DNA of 64,000 bases, taken from contig JAOANU010000004.1 in assembly GCA_034387635.1 (NCBI GenBank), positions 1-64,000 of the forward strand, read 5' to 3'. This document shows positions 34,006-44,774 of this stretch, one piece after another (within the stretch, counting starts at the first letter, position 1; every line of letters begins with the position of its first letter). The stretch comes from Rhodosporidiobolus odoratus. Taxonomy: Eukaryota; Basidiomycota; Microbotryomycetes; Sporidiobolales; Sporidiobolaceae. Below the pieces are notes generated by a model. That model did not search any database. It had not been told where the DNA came from and saw only the letters and a program-made list of their open reading frames with translations. The position numbers and the translations under genes are program-made.

Positions 34006-37000
34006 TCACCTATCCCTCATTGACCTCATCTCGCTCCATTCCTCCGCCTCCTCCGCCGCGAGCTCCCTCACATGCCGCACGTATGCCGCAAACTGCCTCA
34101 CCTGCTCCCCCAGTCCCTCGTCCGCACGCTCGACTCGGTTCTTCAACCTTTCCACTTCGGCCTTCTTCGGGATGAGCTTCTTCAACCTCTCAATCTCGGC
34201 TGCACTCTTGTGGCTCGTGTTGTTCTTCGGGTCGGGAGGGTAGGCGATGCGGTGTTCGGCAAGTGCATGGGCGTGCTTGGCATGCCGCAGGGTAGAGTCG
34301 AGAAAAGTTGCGAGGTCGTCAATGTCGGCGAGTCCGCAAATCACGAACCACTCGTCGGCGCCGTTGGCCTCAAAGGTGTCGAGCTGCAATCCTTGCTGAT
34401 CCTTCTCTTTGCCCTTGCCCTTGGCCGCTGCGGCCGCAGCCCTCTGCATGTCAGGCGGGGGCAAGGATGGTGGCGCAACCGGCCTCTTGCCGTACCCGAC
34501 GATGCAGTAAGACAGCGGATAGTCTGCCTTGACGTCGTTACTGGCGGGGCGGTTGAGCGGGAAACCGGAAGAAGCGGCAGAGGCAGGGTTCTTGAGAAGG
34601 TCGGGTGGAGGGGGAGAGAAGGCGTAGTAGGTATTGGAGAGAGCGTCGGTACCCAGCGAGGAGAAGCGGGTTCTGTGGTGGACGGTAGCGAGATAAAGGT
34701 CGTGCTCTGCAGGCGGAGAGCGGCACGCGTGAGCTATGAAAGGCGCCGGAAGGAGCGGGAGAAGGACGTACGGACGCGCCAGGTCTCCTTCGTGTTGCGG
34801 ATCTCGGCGTCTTTCACCTGCACAGGTTTGAGCCTCTGCGATGAGCTCTGCGGAACGGACAGAACGGCTCGAGGCGCTGACTCACGTCTTCGTCCACCTT
34901 ATCCACCGCTTCTTTCCACTCCTTGACCTGCTCGGAACTTGCGTCTGTCGCACTGGGCTTAACGGGCTTGGCGTCCAAGATGCGCTGCTTGTCTTCTTGC
35001 AGATCGTGCTTGAGCTTGTAGCGTTTCTTGTTGAGCTCGACGGCGTCGGCGGTGGCGGTTTTCGTTCCCTGCACACAACAGACTTCGATATTCTACTTGA
35101 GAGGCGAAGGAGAGGATGAAAGACGCACCTCGGCCATCTCATTCCTCACTAGCTCCGTCCTAATCGCCAAGTCCACCAGCCCGCAGCACAGAGCAAGCCT
35201 TTCGTCCGCCGAGGTTTCCCTCTCGAACTTGCCCCTCCTCGCCTTCTTCTTCGCCTGCTCTTCCTCCTCGTCATAGTCGCTCGCCAGCATATCGATCTCA
35301 TCGTCCTCGTCGCCGACTAACGTAGAAGCTGGTTGATCCGCCTCGCCCTCATCGGAAGAACCGCCAGAAAGAGAGGAAAGATCGCTGTCGCCACCATCGT
35401 CCGCCTCGCCTTTGCCTTTACCCTTGACATCCTTCTTGAACTTCTGATCGACCACGATCCCCGCCTTCTTCCTGTACTCCTCGCTCCACCTCTTCCCGAC
35501 TTCGACCCACTCGTTGTCCTTGCCAAGCGCTGCCTTCGCGCTGTCCCACGGCTTGTCCCTCAGCTTCCCACTGAAGCTGTTCTTGGCCTGTTCCACCTCG
35601 CTCTTGACATCCTGCAAGTACTCCCTCGTCCTCTTGTCGACAGTCCAGGTCGTGAACTTTTCCTTGAGGATGAGCTCGGCCAACCCGCCGAGGAGGGTGA
35701 GCTGAGTCGTCTCTGCCGCGAGGTCGTTGTCGGACCACAGCCAGAGTACCTCGTCACACAGGGCCGAGAGGGTACGAGCGTGCTGAGCTGTCGGCGGGCG
35801 TTTGGCGTTCGGCGCGAGGGAGGGTATGAACGAGAGGAAGCGGAGGAGGAATTCACGAAGGTTGAAGCGGGCGAGGATGGCTTCGGTACAAGGGAGGTGA
35901 GCGGACGTGTAGGAGAGGGAGGCGAGTGGGTAGGTCGTGGGAGGGCTCGCGAGAGGTGGAGGAGCGCGAGGCTGGTTGACACGCCTCTCCTTCTTCTCTG
36001 TGGGGGCGGAAGACGATTTCGAAGCGGAAGGTGCGGCAGCTTTTTTCGTCTTTTTCGGTTTGGCGCCCGCTTCATGATCGGAAGACAGGGTCGACTCGTC
36101 ATCGCCCTCTTGATCGGAGTCGGCGAGGGAGGAAAGGGACGAGTCGGAGCCGTTTCCATCGGTTGGCTTCTTCTCCTTCTTCGCCTTCTTCCTTTTTGAG
36201 GTGCCATTCGGGCTTGATTTACTCAGTGGCAGCGCGGCCATCTTGCCGTTAGCTGCGAAAGTCGCCGAGAGCTTCGTGTTCGCTTTTTGCTGCGCGGTAG
36301 TGGCAAGAAGTCAGCTCCAAATGAAGCCAAATGAGAAGGCAACGTCAGTAAGGCTTACAGCGGCGGAACGGGCGGAGGGCGTGACGTTGAGCAGGTCAGC
36401 AGCATTCGACATGCCCTGCTCCTTCGCGAGCTTCTTGAGCGAGCCAGTGGACTCGAGGCCCTTCTTTCTGCAGCGAAGAACAGGTGCGGGGGTTAGAGTT
36501 CACAACGCCGGAACGGGTACGCGCAGAGGGAGGTGGACAGGTGGGGAAAGCCGTACTTGCGGCAAGAAGCGCAATTGCCTGAACAGACGCGCCGAGTAAG
36601 GTCAGTAAGCGTTATGATAGAAAGGTAGCGCATGGGGGAAAAGGCCAACGCACAGAGACCACGGCAGCTCGGGCAGGACCAGGTCGACGCTTCGCCACGC
36701 TCGACGATGGCGGCCGCATCCTCGCCGTATCTGCAGTCACACGCATGTCAACTGCGTGATGCTCTGAAGACATGCGAGAGAAAGCAATGGAGGAAGTATA
36801 GCTTACCTAGAGTCGAGGCATTTTGAGCAGTAGGCGATCGAGCACTGTTTCAGCTTCGAGTTACGCCCAGCCGCTGGCTTTTGAGTGGTACAGCGTAGGA
36901 TCTCGCTGACAGGGTGAGCTTGGTGGTCTGCAAGAGACATGGATTCGGGTCAGGGAAGGAAAGAAAATGCAGATCCGGCTGAGCGAGCCGGAAGGGTAGC

Positions 37001-37335
37001 GCACCTTGGTGGCAGTAGACAGTGTTGCTCTTTGCCTCAGACTTGCGCTTCTTCTTGGCCGGACCAGCAGTCGCTTTGCCCGTCACTCCATCCTCCGTGG
37101 CTGCATCATCCGTCACGCCGGTGCTGCCCGCCCTCTTCTTAGTCGCGACGTTAGCCGAGTCGGCGTCGGGGTTGTCGCTCGTGGCCGGTGAGGGGACCTT
37201 GCTGAAGGCTTTGCTAGTGTTGGGTGAGGTGCCAGCCGTGGACGCGACTATGATCTCGTCGCCGCTGTCGCTAGCTGAAGGCGGTTGCGCCGCTTCGGGT
37301 TGGGATGTGGCGGTATTTGTAAGGTCTTCTTCCAT
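34006..37335 (-). CDS. CDCA7-type zinc finger plus DDT/WHIM-like chromatin protein
   Basis: The start is ATG 37335 (MEEDLTNTATSQPEAAQPPS). After a disordered, Lys-rich part (PAKKKRKSEAK) comes a zf-4CXXC_R1 domain of CDCA7 type spread over at least three exons: VYCHQ, YCSKCLDSRYGED, TWSCPSCRGLC and NCASCRKKGLESTG. A long acidic and basic linker (MAALPLSKSSPNG onward) follows. Next is a DDT-like helix set (ARFNLREFLLRFLSFIP), then LCDEVLWLW, a WHIM-like LALCCGLVDLAIRTELVRNEM, KKRYKLKHDLQED, and a final WSD-like region (DEWFVICGLADIDDLATFLD) ending at 34006. DDT/WHIM proteins are ISWI partners; CDCA7 proteins work with the HELLS remodeller. The first CxxC pair reads CHQDH, so its second Cys is missing. 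The family is probable; exact exon ends are not. Confidence 0.66.
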
Positions 37336-38281
37336 CTTGAGCGCGTTCTACGCGTGTTCGAGGGTTGTTTGTTGGAGTAGAGGAGGAGAGGCGGATGTAA
37401 GGTTGAATGGCCAAGTCGAGCTGGAAGACGGAGGAAGCGGCTTGTCGACGGTGCTGAAGAGCTGCAGGCGTAGCTCTGTGCTGCCGAACAGGATTGTAGG
37501 AGTCTAGCTGTTGTTGGCAGTCCAACTGAGAGCCGATCAAATGTTTCGCTCTTGTCATCGACGCTGCTTCCCCAGACAGGCTCATTGGTCTTTTGAGGGC
37601 TGCAGTAGCTGTCGTTTGATGCTATGCGCCACGCGACAGTCTGTCCCGTACTCGCCATTGTCTCCACCAGCTTTTTGCATTCAGCTGAGGAACTGCCGAA
37701 GTACACGCTCTGAAGCACGATGGACACGTCGAAGCTACCGCAGACGGACGCTACATAGCTCTGAAGTGTACGAGGGCATACGAGCAGGGGGCCGAAGTCC
37801 TGCAGCCCTTCCACGGTCGCCGTTCTCTTCCTTATCATGAATGCGGCTTTGCGGGTCCTCCTTGTGCTCTGACGCTAGTCAGATTCCAGTCGGGCGGCTT
37901 GTTCGGTGTGGTATGGCGCTTTTGGAGACTCTGCATGTCTCGTCGCCCCCTCTTTCGCTGGGAACTTCCACCGCGAATCATGCTCTCGCCGTCCTGCCTC
38001 GCATCCTTCTTGGTGCGCTCGACCACTTCAAGCTGCTCTGAAAGCGCACAGTAGGGTGGAGAGCTGGCTCCCGTAGCACAGAGGTGAAAAAGCCCGGCGC
38101 CGATTGAGAAGGCTCTGCGATACTGGGGTTTTCTAGCACTATCAATACTGCTGAGCCAATTACACAGGCACGCCATTGCACTGATGACGATTCGTCTGCC
38201 ATGCGCTTTCGCTCCGGCCACCTTGCACGCCACTGAGCCGCGAAAAACTCCTCCTTCCTTTTCCTTCCGTTCGCCTTCTTT
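37336..38281. other. Intergenic region with no supported gene
   Basis: About 950 bp upstream of the zinc-finger/DDT gene and downstream of the small C2H2 gene. Two fairly long minus-strand frames (about 37248-37838 and 37835-38233) exist, but their composition is not protein-like and one overlaps the start of the neighbouring gene. Confidence 0.4.
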
Positions 38282-38628
38282 TCAGTCGCGCCTGCCGAGC
38301 AGCTTGCGGACAGCTTGGATGGCTACGGCAAACGCTCAACGTGAGTTTGTGCTCGCCTGCTTCGGGAAGGAAAGAGAAAGCTCACGTTTGCTGCCTTTCG
38401 TCGCACGGCAAACCTTGGTCGCGAAACTCGGGTTGTGGCTAACTTTCTGCGGTGGGGTCCCAGTGGACCGTTAGCGACTCTTCTACGCTCGAGGAGGACC
38501 GCACAACCGAGGCGCGACTGAGGGTGGGAACACACCATATGCTTCCTCAGCCTCGCATCTCCACCTTCTCCCGGAAAAGTGGTACCGCATTTGGGGCAGA
38601 GTGGGGTTGCGACGTCTGGTTGAGCCAT
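38282..38628 (-). CDS. Very small C2H2 zinc-finger protein (64 residues)
   Basis: Three exons are read on the minus strand: 38536-38628, 38386-38446 and 38282-38322. Introns are gtgtgt...ccgcag and gtgagc...ccgtag. The 195 bp encode 64 residues. Exon 1 has CPKCGTTFPGEGG and ends RLRKHM; exon 2 continues KVSHNPSF. The finger is thus C-x2-C ... L-x2-H-x4-H, one complete C2H2 unit split by an intron after a Met codon. The tail PIQAVRKLLGRRD is basic. One finger plus a basic tail suggests nucleic-acid or protein binding, but no function is known to me. A similar two-exon gene lies at 21282-21559. Confidence 0.6.
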
Positions 38629-38953
38629 CTCGTAGTGCGTGCTATACCGGAGAGCCGTCGGTGGGGGTGGAGTGGGTCGTGAGAGGGAGAAGGAAGAAGT
38701 GGAGAAAGAGCGCCGAGGAGGAGAGGAAGAAGAAGGGTCTAGCTCGACGACAAGCGAGTTTTTGCTGTCGCGATAGCAGCAGCATATGAGATAGAACCTT
38801 CCCATCAGAGTCTGACGAAATGTGGATCAGCTAGTCGGAGCAAGTAAGAGACAAAAGCAGCTTGAGAAGGCTGTCGGGAAAGCGGAACTGCAGAATTGTC
38901 AGTCAATTCTGAAAGCTCGCTACCGACAGCAAGGAGACGGTAAGACATCAATG
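38629..38953. other. Intergenic region
   Basis: This 325-bp region carries the small C2H2 gene promoter and the F-box-like gene 3' end. No gene is seen. Confidence 0.4.
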
Positions 38954-39841
38954 CTACCGCGCTTCGTAGAAAGCTACTCCCCCGCCGCCCTGCCTCCTCC
39001 TCACATTAACCCTCGCCAGTCCGTCGCACACTCGATGAGCCAGTACCTCCAGACAGTCTTCCTGCCATCGCCGCGCCGTCAGGACTGCCTTGTATACTAC
39101 GCTACCCGCTCGACCACTACTGCTCTCGAAGGGTAGCAGCAGCTTGACCTCCTTTGTTTTTATCTCGACTTGCACATCCTGCGCTCTGATTCTCCACTCC
39201 ATCTCGCCAGCTTTCCCTTCCCGCTTCTCCCCCAATGAGATGAGCCCTCTCAGCCGCCCCTCCCTGACAACAAGATCCTCACACCTAGCCCTAGGCTGCA
39301 TCAACCCAAACAAATCCCGTCTGACGCTGCCAGTATCCCCGGACCATGCCGCACTGAGCGCACTCGAGTCGTTGGCAGAGGAGAATAGGGTAGAGGCGTC
39401 GAGGAGGGCAGAGGAGCGCGCGAGGGAGACGACGAAGAGGTCGAAGATGGCAAGTTCGCGGGATCGAGGAGGTAGATGGTTCGTTTCAGCCGCGGTTGAG
39501 CCGACGATGGTGCCGCAGCCAGCTGGGCATGACGTTAAAGTGGAGCCAGTGTCTGTCTGGTCACCCAGCGGATCGGTCGACGTCGCCCCACCTCCCCTCG
39601 ACGCCTTGGCCCGTCCAACCTCTACCCGCCACAGGGGCAGCGCCCACTCTCTCACGACGCTGCTAGCTGCTAAATGGAGTGCGATGGAGGTAGCCTTGAC
39701 GCCAAAGACCAGCGACGGAAGCGAGAGGTGCTGGAGGATGCCAAGGAGGAGGTGAATCGGGAGGCGTTCCAGGTGGGACAGTTGTGCGCTGGACTGTGAT
39801 TGTCGCTGTGGGGTGTACAGTGGTAGTGCAGCGTCGCTCAT
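38954..39841 (-). CDS. F-box-like protein
   Basis: A single exon of 295 residues starts at ATG 39841 (MSDAALPLYTPQRQSQSS). Residues 20-60 form an F-box-like helix set (LERLPIHLLLGILQHLSLPS, then HLAASSVVREWALPLW). The rest is mixed alpha/beta-like sequence with no repeat I can name (SRELAIFDLFVVSLARSSALL, EMEWRIRAQDVQVEI). F-box proteins carry substrates to SCF ubiquitin ligases, but the substrate is not visible here. The open frame extends upstream of 39841 without an ATG, so this start is preferred. Confidence 0.55.
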   Translation of the reverse strand: MSDAALPLYTPQRQSQSSAQLSHLERLPIHLLLGILQHLSLPSLVFGVKATSIALHLAASSVVREWALPLWRVEVGRAKASRGGGATSTDPLGDQTDTGSTLTSCPAGCGTIVGSTAAETNHLPPRSRELAIFDLFVVSLARSSALLDASTLFSSANDSSALSAAWSGDTGSVRRDLFGLMQPRARCEDLVVREGRLRGLISLGEKREGKAGEMEWRIRAQDVQVEIKTKEVKLLLPFESSSGRAGSVVYKAVLTARRWQEDCLEVLAHRVCDGLARVNVRRRQGGGGVAFYEAR

Positions 39842-40247
39842 CGAGGTCACAGCCGCAGTGTTGTCTGGCAATGTCTGCGGCCAGAGCGGAAGAGCCGCCT
39901 CCTCTTCTCGAAACTGACAGAACGAAGTGATATACCGTCGAGTTGAGAGCTCCGCGCGCTGCGCTACGATTGGAAGTACTACTAAGATGATGACCTGGAA
40001 AAGAACCCGCCGGAGAACCCTAAGAGAGAAGAGAGGCAAAACCGAGAAAAGAGCAAAGAGCGTACGAGGGTGGGGATGCTACATTTGGGGGAATCGAGAA
40101 ACAAGCGGCTGCCATCGAGGCGCACGGCTAGGGGTAAGAACGACAGATAAAGAATGGGGCCAAGGTAGAAAGGTGAAAGGGTTGCGAGTGCGATCGTGAA
40201 GAGAGGAGACATGGAAAACAACCGAGGTCGAGGGTTGCTAGAGGCGC
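39842..40247. other. Intergenic region
   Basis: This 406-bp stretch holds the promoter of the F-box-like gene and the 3' UTR of the LysM gene. No gene is seen. Confidence 0.4.
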
Positions 40248-42348
40248 TTAGCTGAGCGAGGAGGTAGACTTGAACGCATACTTGGAGTTACGCTTGCCGG
40301 TAAGCTTCCAGGTGGCGCCGGTGACAACATCGCTGAAGGGCAAAGCGAGTCAGTGGTAGAAGAGGGCCCAAGCACTCGATCAGAGACGCACTTCTTGTTG
40401 TCCGTCGACTTGCCAAAGAGGCTGGAGAAGGAGCCTTTGATGATGTCGAGCGACGCGGGAGTGCTGCAAACCCAGAGCGCAGTCTCAGTGTATGCTAGGA
40501 TAAGAAGCGACAAAAGCGGCACGTACCGAACCCAGGTGTCATCGAAGGCGTCGGCAATGTACAAAGTCATCGACTTGCCATCCGGAGTGCTGACAACGGC
40601 CTCCAGCCCGCAGTAGGCAGTGGCGGCCTGCGAAGAGAACAAAATCGGTCAGCCTCGCGGTCGCACCTATCAATCGGAACTTGAACAGCTAGCAATACGC
40701 ACACGCTCATAATCGTAACCAAAGTTACTCATCATGGTCTTCAGTGACGGGGCTGCAGGAGAGGCGGGCCGACCAGAATGTCAGTACGCGAGTATGGCGA
40801 TCAGGGGGCAAGAATAGAACGGGCGACGTACCGAAACCAGGGACGTTGTTGTCGTACGGGAAGCCGCACTGCAGAAAAGCCTCTCGCGTCAGCGACACAA
40901 CTACGGGGCGACTACGAAGGAGTTTGGGGCCGTACCCAGGAGTGCTAGAAGGAAAAAGGAAAGAATCTGATGTCAGTACCAGTGGCTGAAGAGGCACAGG
41001 GCAAGAGGAAAAACATACACCGTTCGTGCTGTCCTGACCAGCGTTGGTGTTGTACCAGGAAAGGATGCTACACGCAGTGCGTACGGCGGGAAAAGTCAGC
41101 TTCTGCTCTAATAGCATTTTCGGTGTCTATGCAACGATCTCTAGCTGATCGAAGCGAGTGAGCTATACGTACGCATTGCTGTTGTCACCCAAGAAGCCCT
41201 TGATGCCCGACGCCGCGAGAACTGAAAGCGAAGAAGTATCGGCAACCTTGGTCGTCTGCGCCGAAGCAGCCGACGACGACTTGGCCGGGGTACTGCTGCT
41301 TGAAGGCGCGACCCAAGCACTGGTGGTCGTAGTAGAAGCGACGTAAGCGTTGGTCTTGGGTGCGGCCGAAGTGGTCCAGGCGGAAGAGGTCCAGGTGGAA
41401 GAGGAGGAAGAGCTGCGAGATGGGCGGTATTAGCAAGTTTGCCCACCGACCGGGACAGCGAGAGCCACGTACTCATCCTCCTCGTAATCCTCGTCTCCCT
41501 CACATACCCAGTCATCGTCATCTCCATCATCATCCGCGCTGGTAGCCGAGGTAGTCACCGGAGCTTTCGAAGTAGTGGTGGAAGAGGTTGTGGTCGTAGT
41601 CGTGGAGGAAGATTTGACAGCGGAGGAAGTCGGTGCGGCCGTGGTGTAGGAAGTGGTGGTTTGCACGGCAGCGACCTTGACGGGCGCCTTGACAGCCTGG
41701 GCAGAGCTCGTCGCCGGAGCCTCGCTCGAAGACGAGGAGGAGGACGATGCCGAGGAAGAGGAAGACGACGTCTTGTGGGCCTTGTGGATCCGGTGAGTCG
41801 TGCTGGAGGAGGTCGAGGCGGCGGGGGTGGAAGCAATGGCTTCACGGGTAAGCTTGGCAGCTTCAGCCGGCTTGGTCTCGGAAGACCCGGAAGTCGAGGC
41901 GGCTGTGGAAATTCAGGTCAGATCGTTCGTGTCAGCGAATAGGAGGGTCGCACGCACCCTTGGCCGTTCGGGAAACGCAGACATCGTACCCCGCCCACAA
42001 GTTCTGGCAGTCCTTGTCGATTTGCTCATTCATCGAGTAGAACTCGTCGAGGGTCAAGCCGTCGTAGTGTCCAATGACGGTCGAGCACCAGTCTCCAGAG
42101 GTGACGTGGGCGAACTTGGTGCACCCTTCACTCGAGAGAAGAGTACCGGGCATGGCAGACTCTGGATCAGCACCGCGACGAGCATGACGGCTTTTGCGCT
42201 TCTCGAGGGCGGCGCGGGCGGGGACGAAAGAACGGTGCGAGAGGTGGGAGCGACCTATGTGTCCATGAGGAGCGGGGACATAGTGGGCAGCAGCGGAAGA
42301 GGCCAAAGTCGCGGCCAAGGCGAGAGGGAGAGTGGTGCTGGTGAGCAT
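40248..42348 (-). CDS. Secreted LysM plus double-psi beta-barrel protein
   Basis: The start is ATG 42348, with a signal peptide (MLTSTTLPLALAATLASSAAA). A LysM domain follows (TKFAHVTSGDWCSTVIGHYD ... NLWAGYDVCVS), which binds chitin or peptidoglycan-like sugars. A Ser/Thr/Ala-rich linker with DDDGDDDDWVC comes next, likely O-glycosylated. The C-terminal domain is a double-psi beta-barrel type found in fungal secreted proteins: AILSWYNTNAGQDSTNG, then HSW, then CGFPYDNNVPGF, CGLEAVVSTPDGKSMTLYIA and FDDTWVRTPASLDI. It ends KSTSSLS at 40248. The chain needs a 9-nt micro-exon at 40936-40944. At least eight exons are used. The enzyme-like role of this barrel is not proven, so I call only the fold. 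Confidence 0.8.
40936..40944 (-). other. 9-nt micro-exon of the LysM gene
   Basis: Minus-strand CACTCCTGG (His-Ser-Trp) is flanked by an ag acceptor (ttctag) at its 5' side and a gtacgg donor at its 3' side. The neighbouring introns are 40945-41018 (74 bp, gtatgt donor after GGT) and 40869-40935 (67 bp, ending ctgcag). Only this exon, phase 0 on both sides, joins TNG to CGFPYDNN. Confidence 0.72.
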
Positions 42349-43641
42349 TCTGCGTGGGTCAATCTCGTCAGTCTTTTTTCTTTTGCAATCCCTTGTAGCC
42401 CCAATTTCCATTGAGCTTGGTAGAGTAGAGGCTCGAGCGGGGTGGCGCGGCAAGGAGATCGCGTCAAGGGAGTGAGGATACGTCAACTCACTTGAAGAGG
42501 ATGAAACGACTGAACCGGTGGGAAGGGTAGAAAGAGAGGACGGTGAACGCTGCTACAGGTCGGGAGAAAGAAGGGGGAGAAGAAGAAGGGTGGTCAGCGT
42601 CCGGTATGACCGAGGGGAGTCGAGAAGAGGAGTGAGCGTACCAAAAGGGGCGATGAGGCGAGGTTGAGTGAGGAGGAGAGAACCTTTGGCAAGCGAGACC
42701 GGCTTGGATGCCTTTGTGGGAGCAGCGGAGCAGAGAGAAAGGACGACGAGGGAACGAAGGAAAGGAAGAAAGAGGCAAACCCTTTGGGGGGACAAGGGAG
42801 CGAAGAACCGTTGGATAGGGGCGCGAGCGGTGCGAGCTTGACGCGTCTTGGCGCGTGCACTCACCAAACAATGCTTCTTCTCAGCCTTTCCCTCTGCTCT
42901 GTGGAACTCGGAGCTCGTGTAGTGCAGCACTTGGACCTCTACTTGGCTCACGAGTTTAGCCATAGCCGGTCGGATGCTGTGTCTCGCGATAACGGTGTGC
43001 GAGTATCTCGACGCGGCGCGTAATATGCGCGCGTCCTGCTCATTCAATCAAATCCAAACCCTCCGAGCTCTTCCCCTGCCTTGGCTTGCAGCGTCTTCCA
43101 GCGCATGAACGACAAGGGGTGGCGAAGAACACCCTCCTAACAGTGAGGTTGAGAAGGCAAGTCGATTCTGCTTGTCCGACACGGCTCAACCACGGTCAGT
43201 TGCGCTTTCTGATTGGTTCCGAGGCTTAGGGCGGACCAACGGCCTCACTGTCGGGTTCAACTTTTCTCGCCACCCCTTGAGCCTGACCTTAGTTTCCCAG
43301 GAGGATAGGAAGCGTAATGGCAGAAAGCATCTAGAAGGCAATAAGTCAAGGGGTATACTGTTGCAGCGGGACGAGAACGAAAAGAAAAGAATGTGAACGA
43401 GATGTAAGGTAAAGGGGGAAGTGTACGCGGAAGACCAGAGAGAGTCAAGAGACAAAATACGACAGGGCGAAAATGGAAGGATATATGTAGCGAGACGAAA
43501 AGGGAGAAAAAAGAAAATGAGAGGAAAAGTGTAACTAGCAAGTAAAGTGTCCATCGTACTGCACCTTTCGTGTCGCCCCTTCACCACAGCGCCACTCTAA
43601 CGTCCTCTCCTACCTGAACCCAATCCACTGACCATCACCGC
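42349..43641. other. Intergenic region upstream of the LysM gene
   Basis: This 1.3-kb stretch holds the LysM gene promoter and 5' UTR on its left and the 3' UTR of the next gene on its right. Several open frames exist, but all are Ser/Pro/Leu rich or Arg rich and carry no family marks. No other gene is supported. Confidence 0.4.
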
Positions 43642-44519
43642 TTAGAAGAACATCATACCACCCGCGACGGCCCCCAACAAAGTCGCGGCAAACTTCCACT
43701 CGACCTTGACTCCCGGAGCAGCGGCGCCGGCAAAGACGTTAGCGCTCTTGGTCTGAGTGGGGAAGATGACGCCCGCTTGAGTGAGCGTCGAACTCGTAAG
43801 GGTCTCGGCGGCGGAAGTTGCCGAGTCGGAGGTGGACGAGGAAGACGTGGTGGACGCGACGGTGACGGGGGTGGGCGAGGAGGAAGTTGCAGCGTCGGTG
43901 GTAGAAGACGACGTCGAGTCGGTGGATGAAGTAGAGGCAGCGGCACCGCCGCAGAAGTTAGCGAGGTCTGCGAGAGAAGGGAAGAGTGTCAGTGGAAGTC
44001 CAAGGAAAGGCAGATACAATGGGGAGCGTACCAGTGACAGCGGTGTCGGCGGTACCGGCGTTTTCGTCGGCGTTGGTGCTGAAGCCTGATGAAGGGAAGC
44101 GCAGAGAGCAAGATCAACACACGCGTCCAAGAAGTGGAAGAGAGGGGTTTAGCTTGCAGGCCGAGCATGTGCCGAGGTTGGTTTGAAGGGTAGCATCGCA
44201 GGCGCAAGCCTGATAGTTCGGGTCTGCACCACCTGGGCAGGCCTGTAGCGAAGTAACACGGGTGAGTTCCGTCAGTTCGGTATGAGATCGGCAAGGGAAC
44301 TGAGGAAGAGGTGCCGTCGTCGCACCACCACTGCAGTCCAAGGGGGTATGGATAGTTGCTCACTGCGAGTGCGTTCCTCCATGCGTCACAGTCAGCGGTG
44401 CAGGTGGCGGGGATCAAAGTTGAGAGAGTGATCTGCTCGTTGTAAACAGTGTCGGCGGATTGAGCGAGAACCGAGGTGGTCGATGCGAGAAGAACGAGGG
44501 CGACAGTGAGCCGGAGCAT
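43642..44519 (-). CDS. Small secreted Cys-rich, probably GPI-anchored surface protein
   Basis: The start is ATG 44519 with a clear signal peptide (MLRLTVALVLLASTTSVLAQ). A Cys-rich domain follows: ATCTADCDAWRNALA then, across an intron, ACPGGADPNYQACACDATL and NLGTCSACKL. A later part has STNADENAGTADTAVTDLAN then FCGGAA. A Ser/Thr-rich stretch leads to a hydrophobic C-terminus (WKFAATLLGAVAGGMMFF), as in GPI-anchored wall proteins. It resembles, but does not match, CFEM domains; the Cys pattern is different. The second intron is short or has a non-standard donor (about 44071-44150), so the middle of the model is unsure. It shares a 255-bp upstream region with HIR1. Confidence 0.65.
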
Positions 44520-44774
44520 GATTAACAGTGTGGAGATGGTCTTGAGCGTGTCTATAGAGAGAGAAGGGGGAGAACGAGGAAGAGGAGACGCGATTCTTCG
44601 AGTCCTGTGAAAGAGAGCGTGTCCCGCTCGACTACAAACATTCACTCGCAGTACTACAGCATATACATACACTATACGAAATCACAGCGTCCGCCAGCCG
44701 AAACCGCTCTCACCCTTTACCGCGGTTCCCGTCGAGGGTCACCTCGTCTGCTTCCTCCCCGCGCGACCGGAACC

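Noticed and set aside
35333..36199. A 288-codon plus-strand open frame
   Set aside because: It is antisense to the zinc-finger/DDT gene and is Leu/Arg/Gly rich.
37248..37838. A 196-codon minus-strand open frame
   Set aside because: It overlaps the start of the zinc-finger/DDT gene in another frame and has no protein-like pattern beyond its first third.
39090..39755. A 221-codon plus-strand open frame
   Set aside because: It is antisense to the F-box-like gene, which has the better composition and start.
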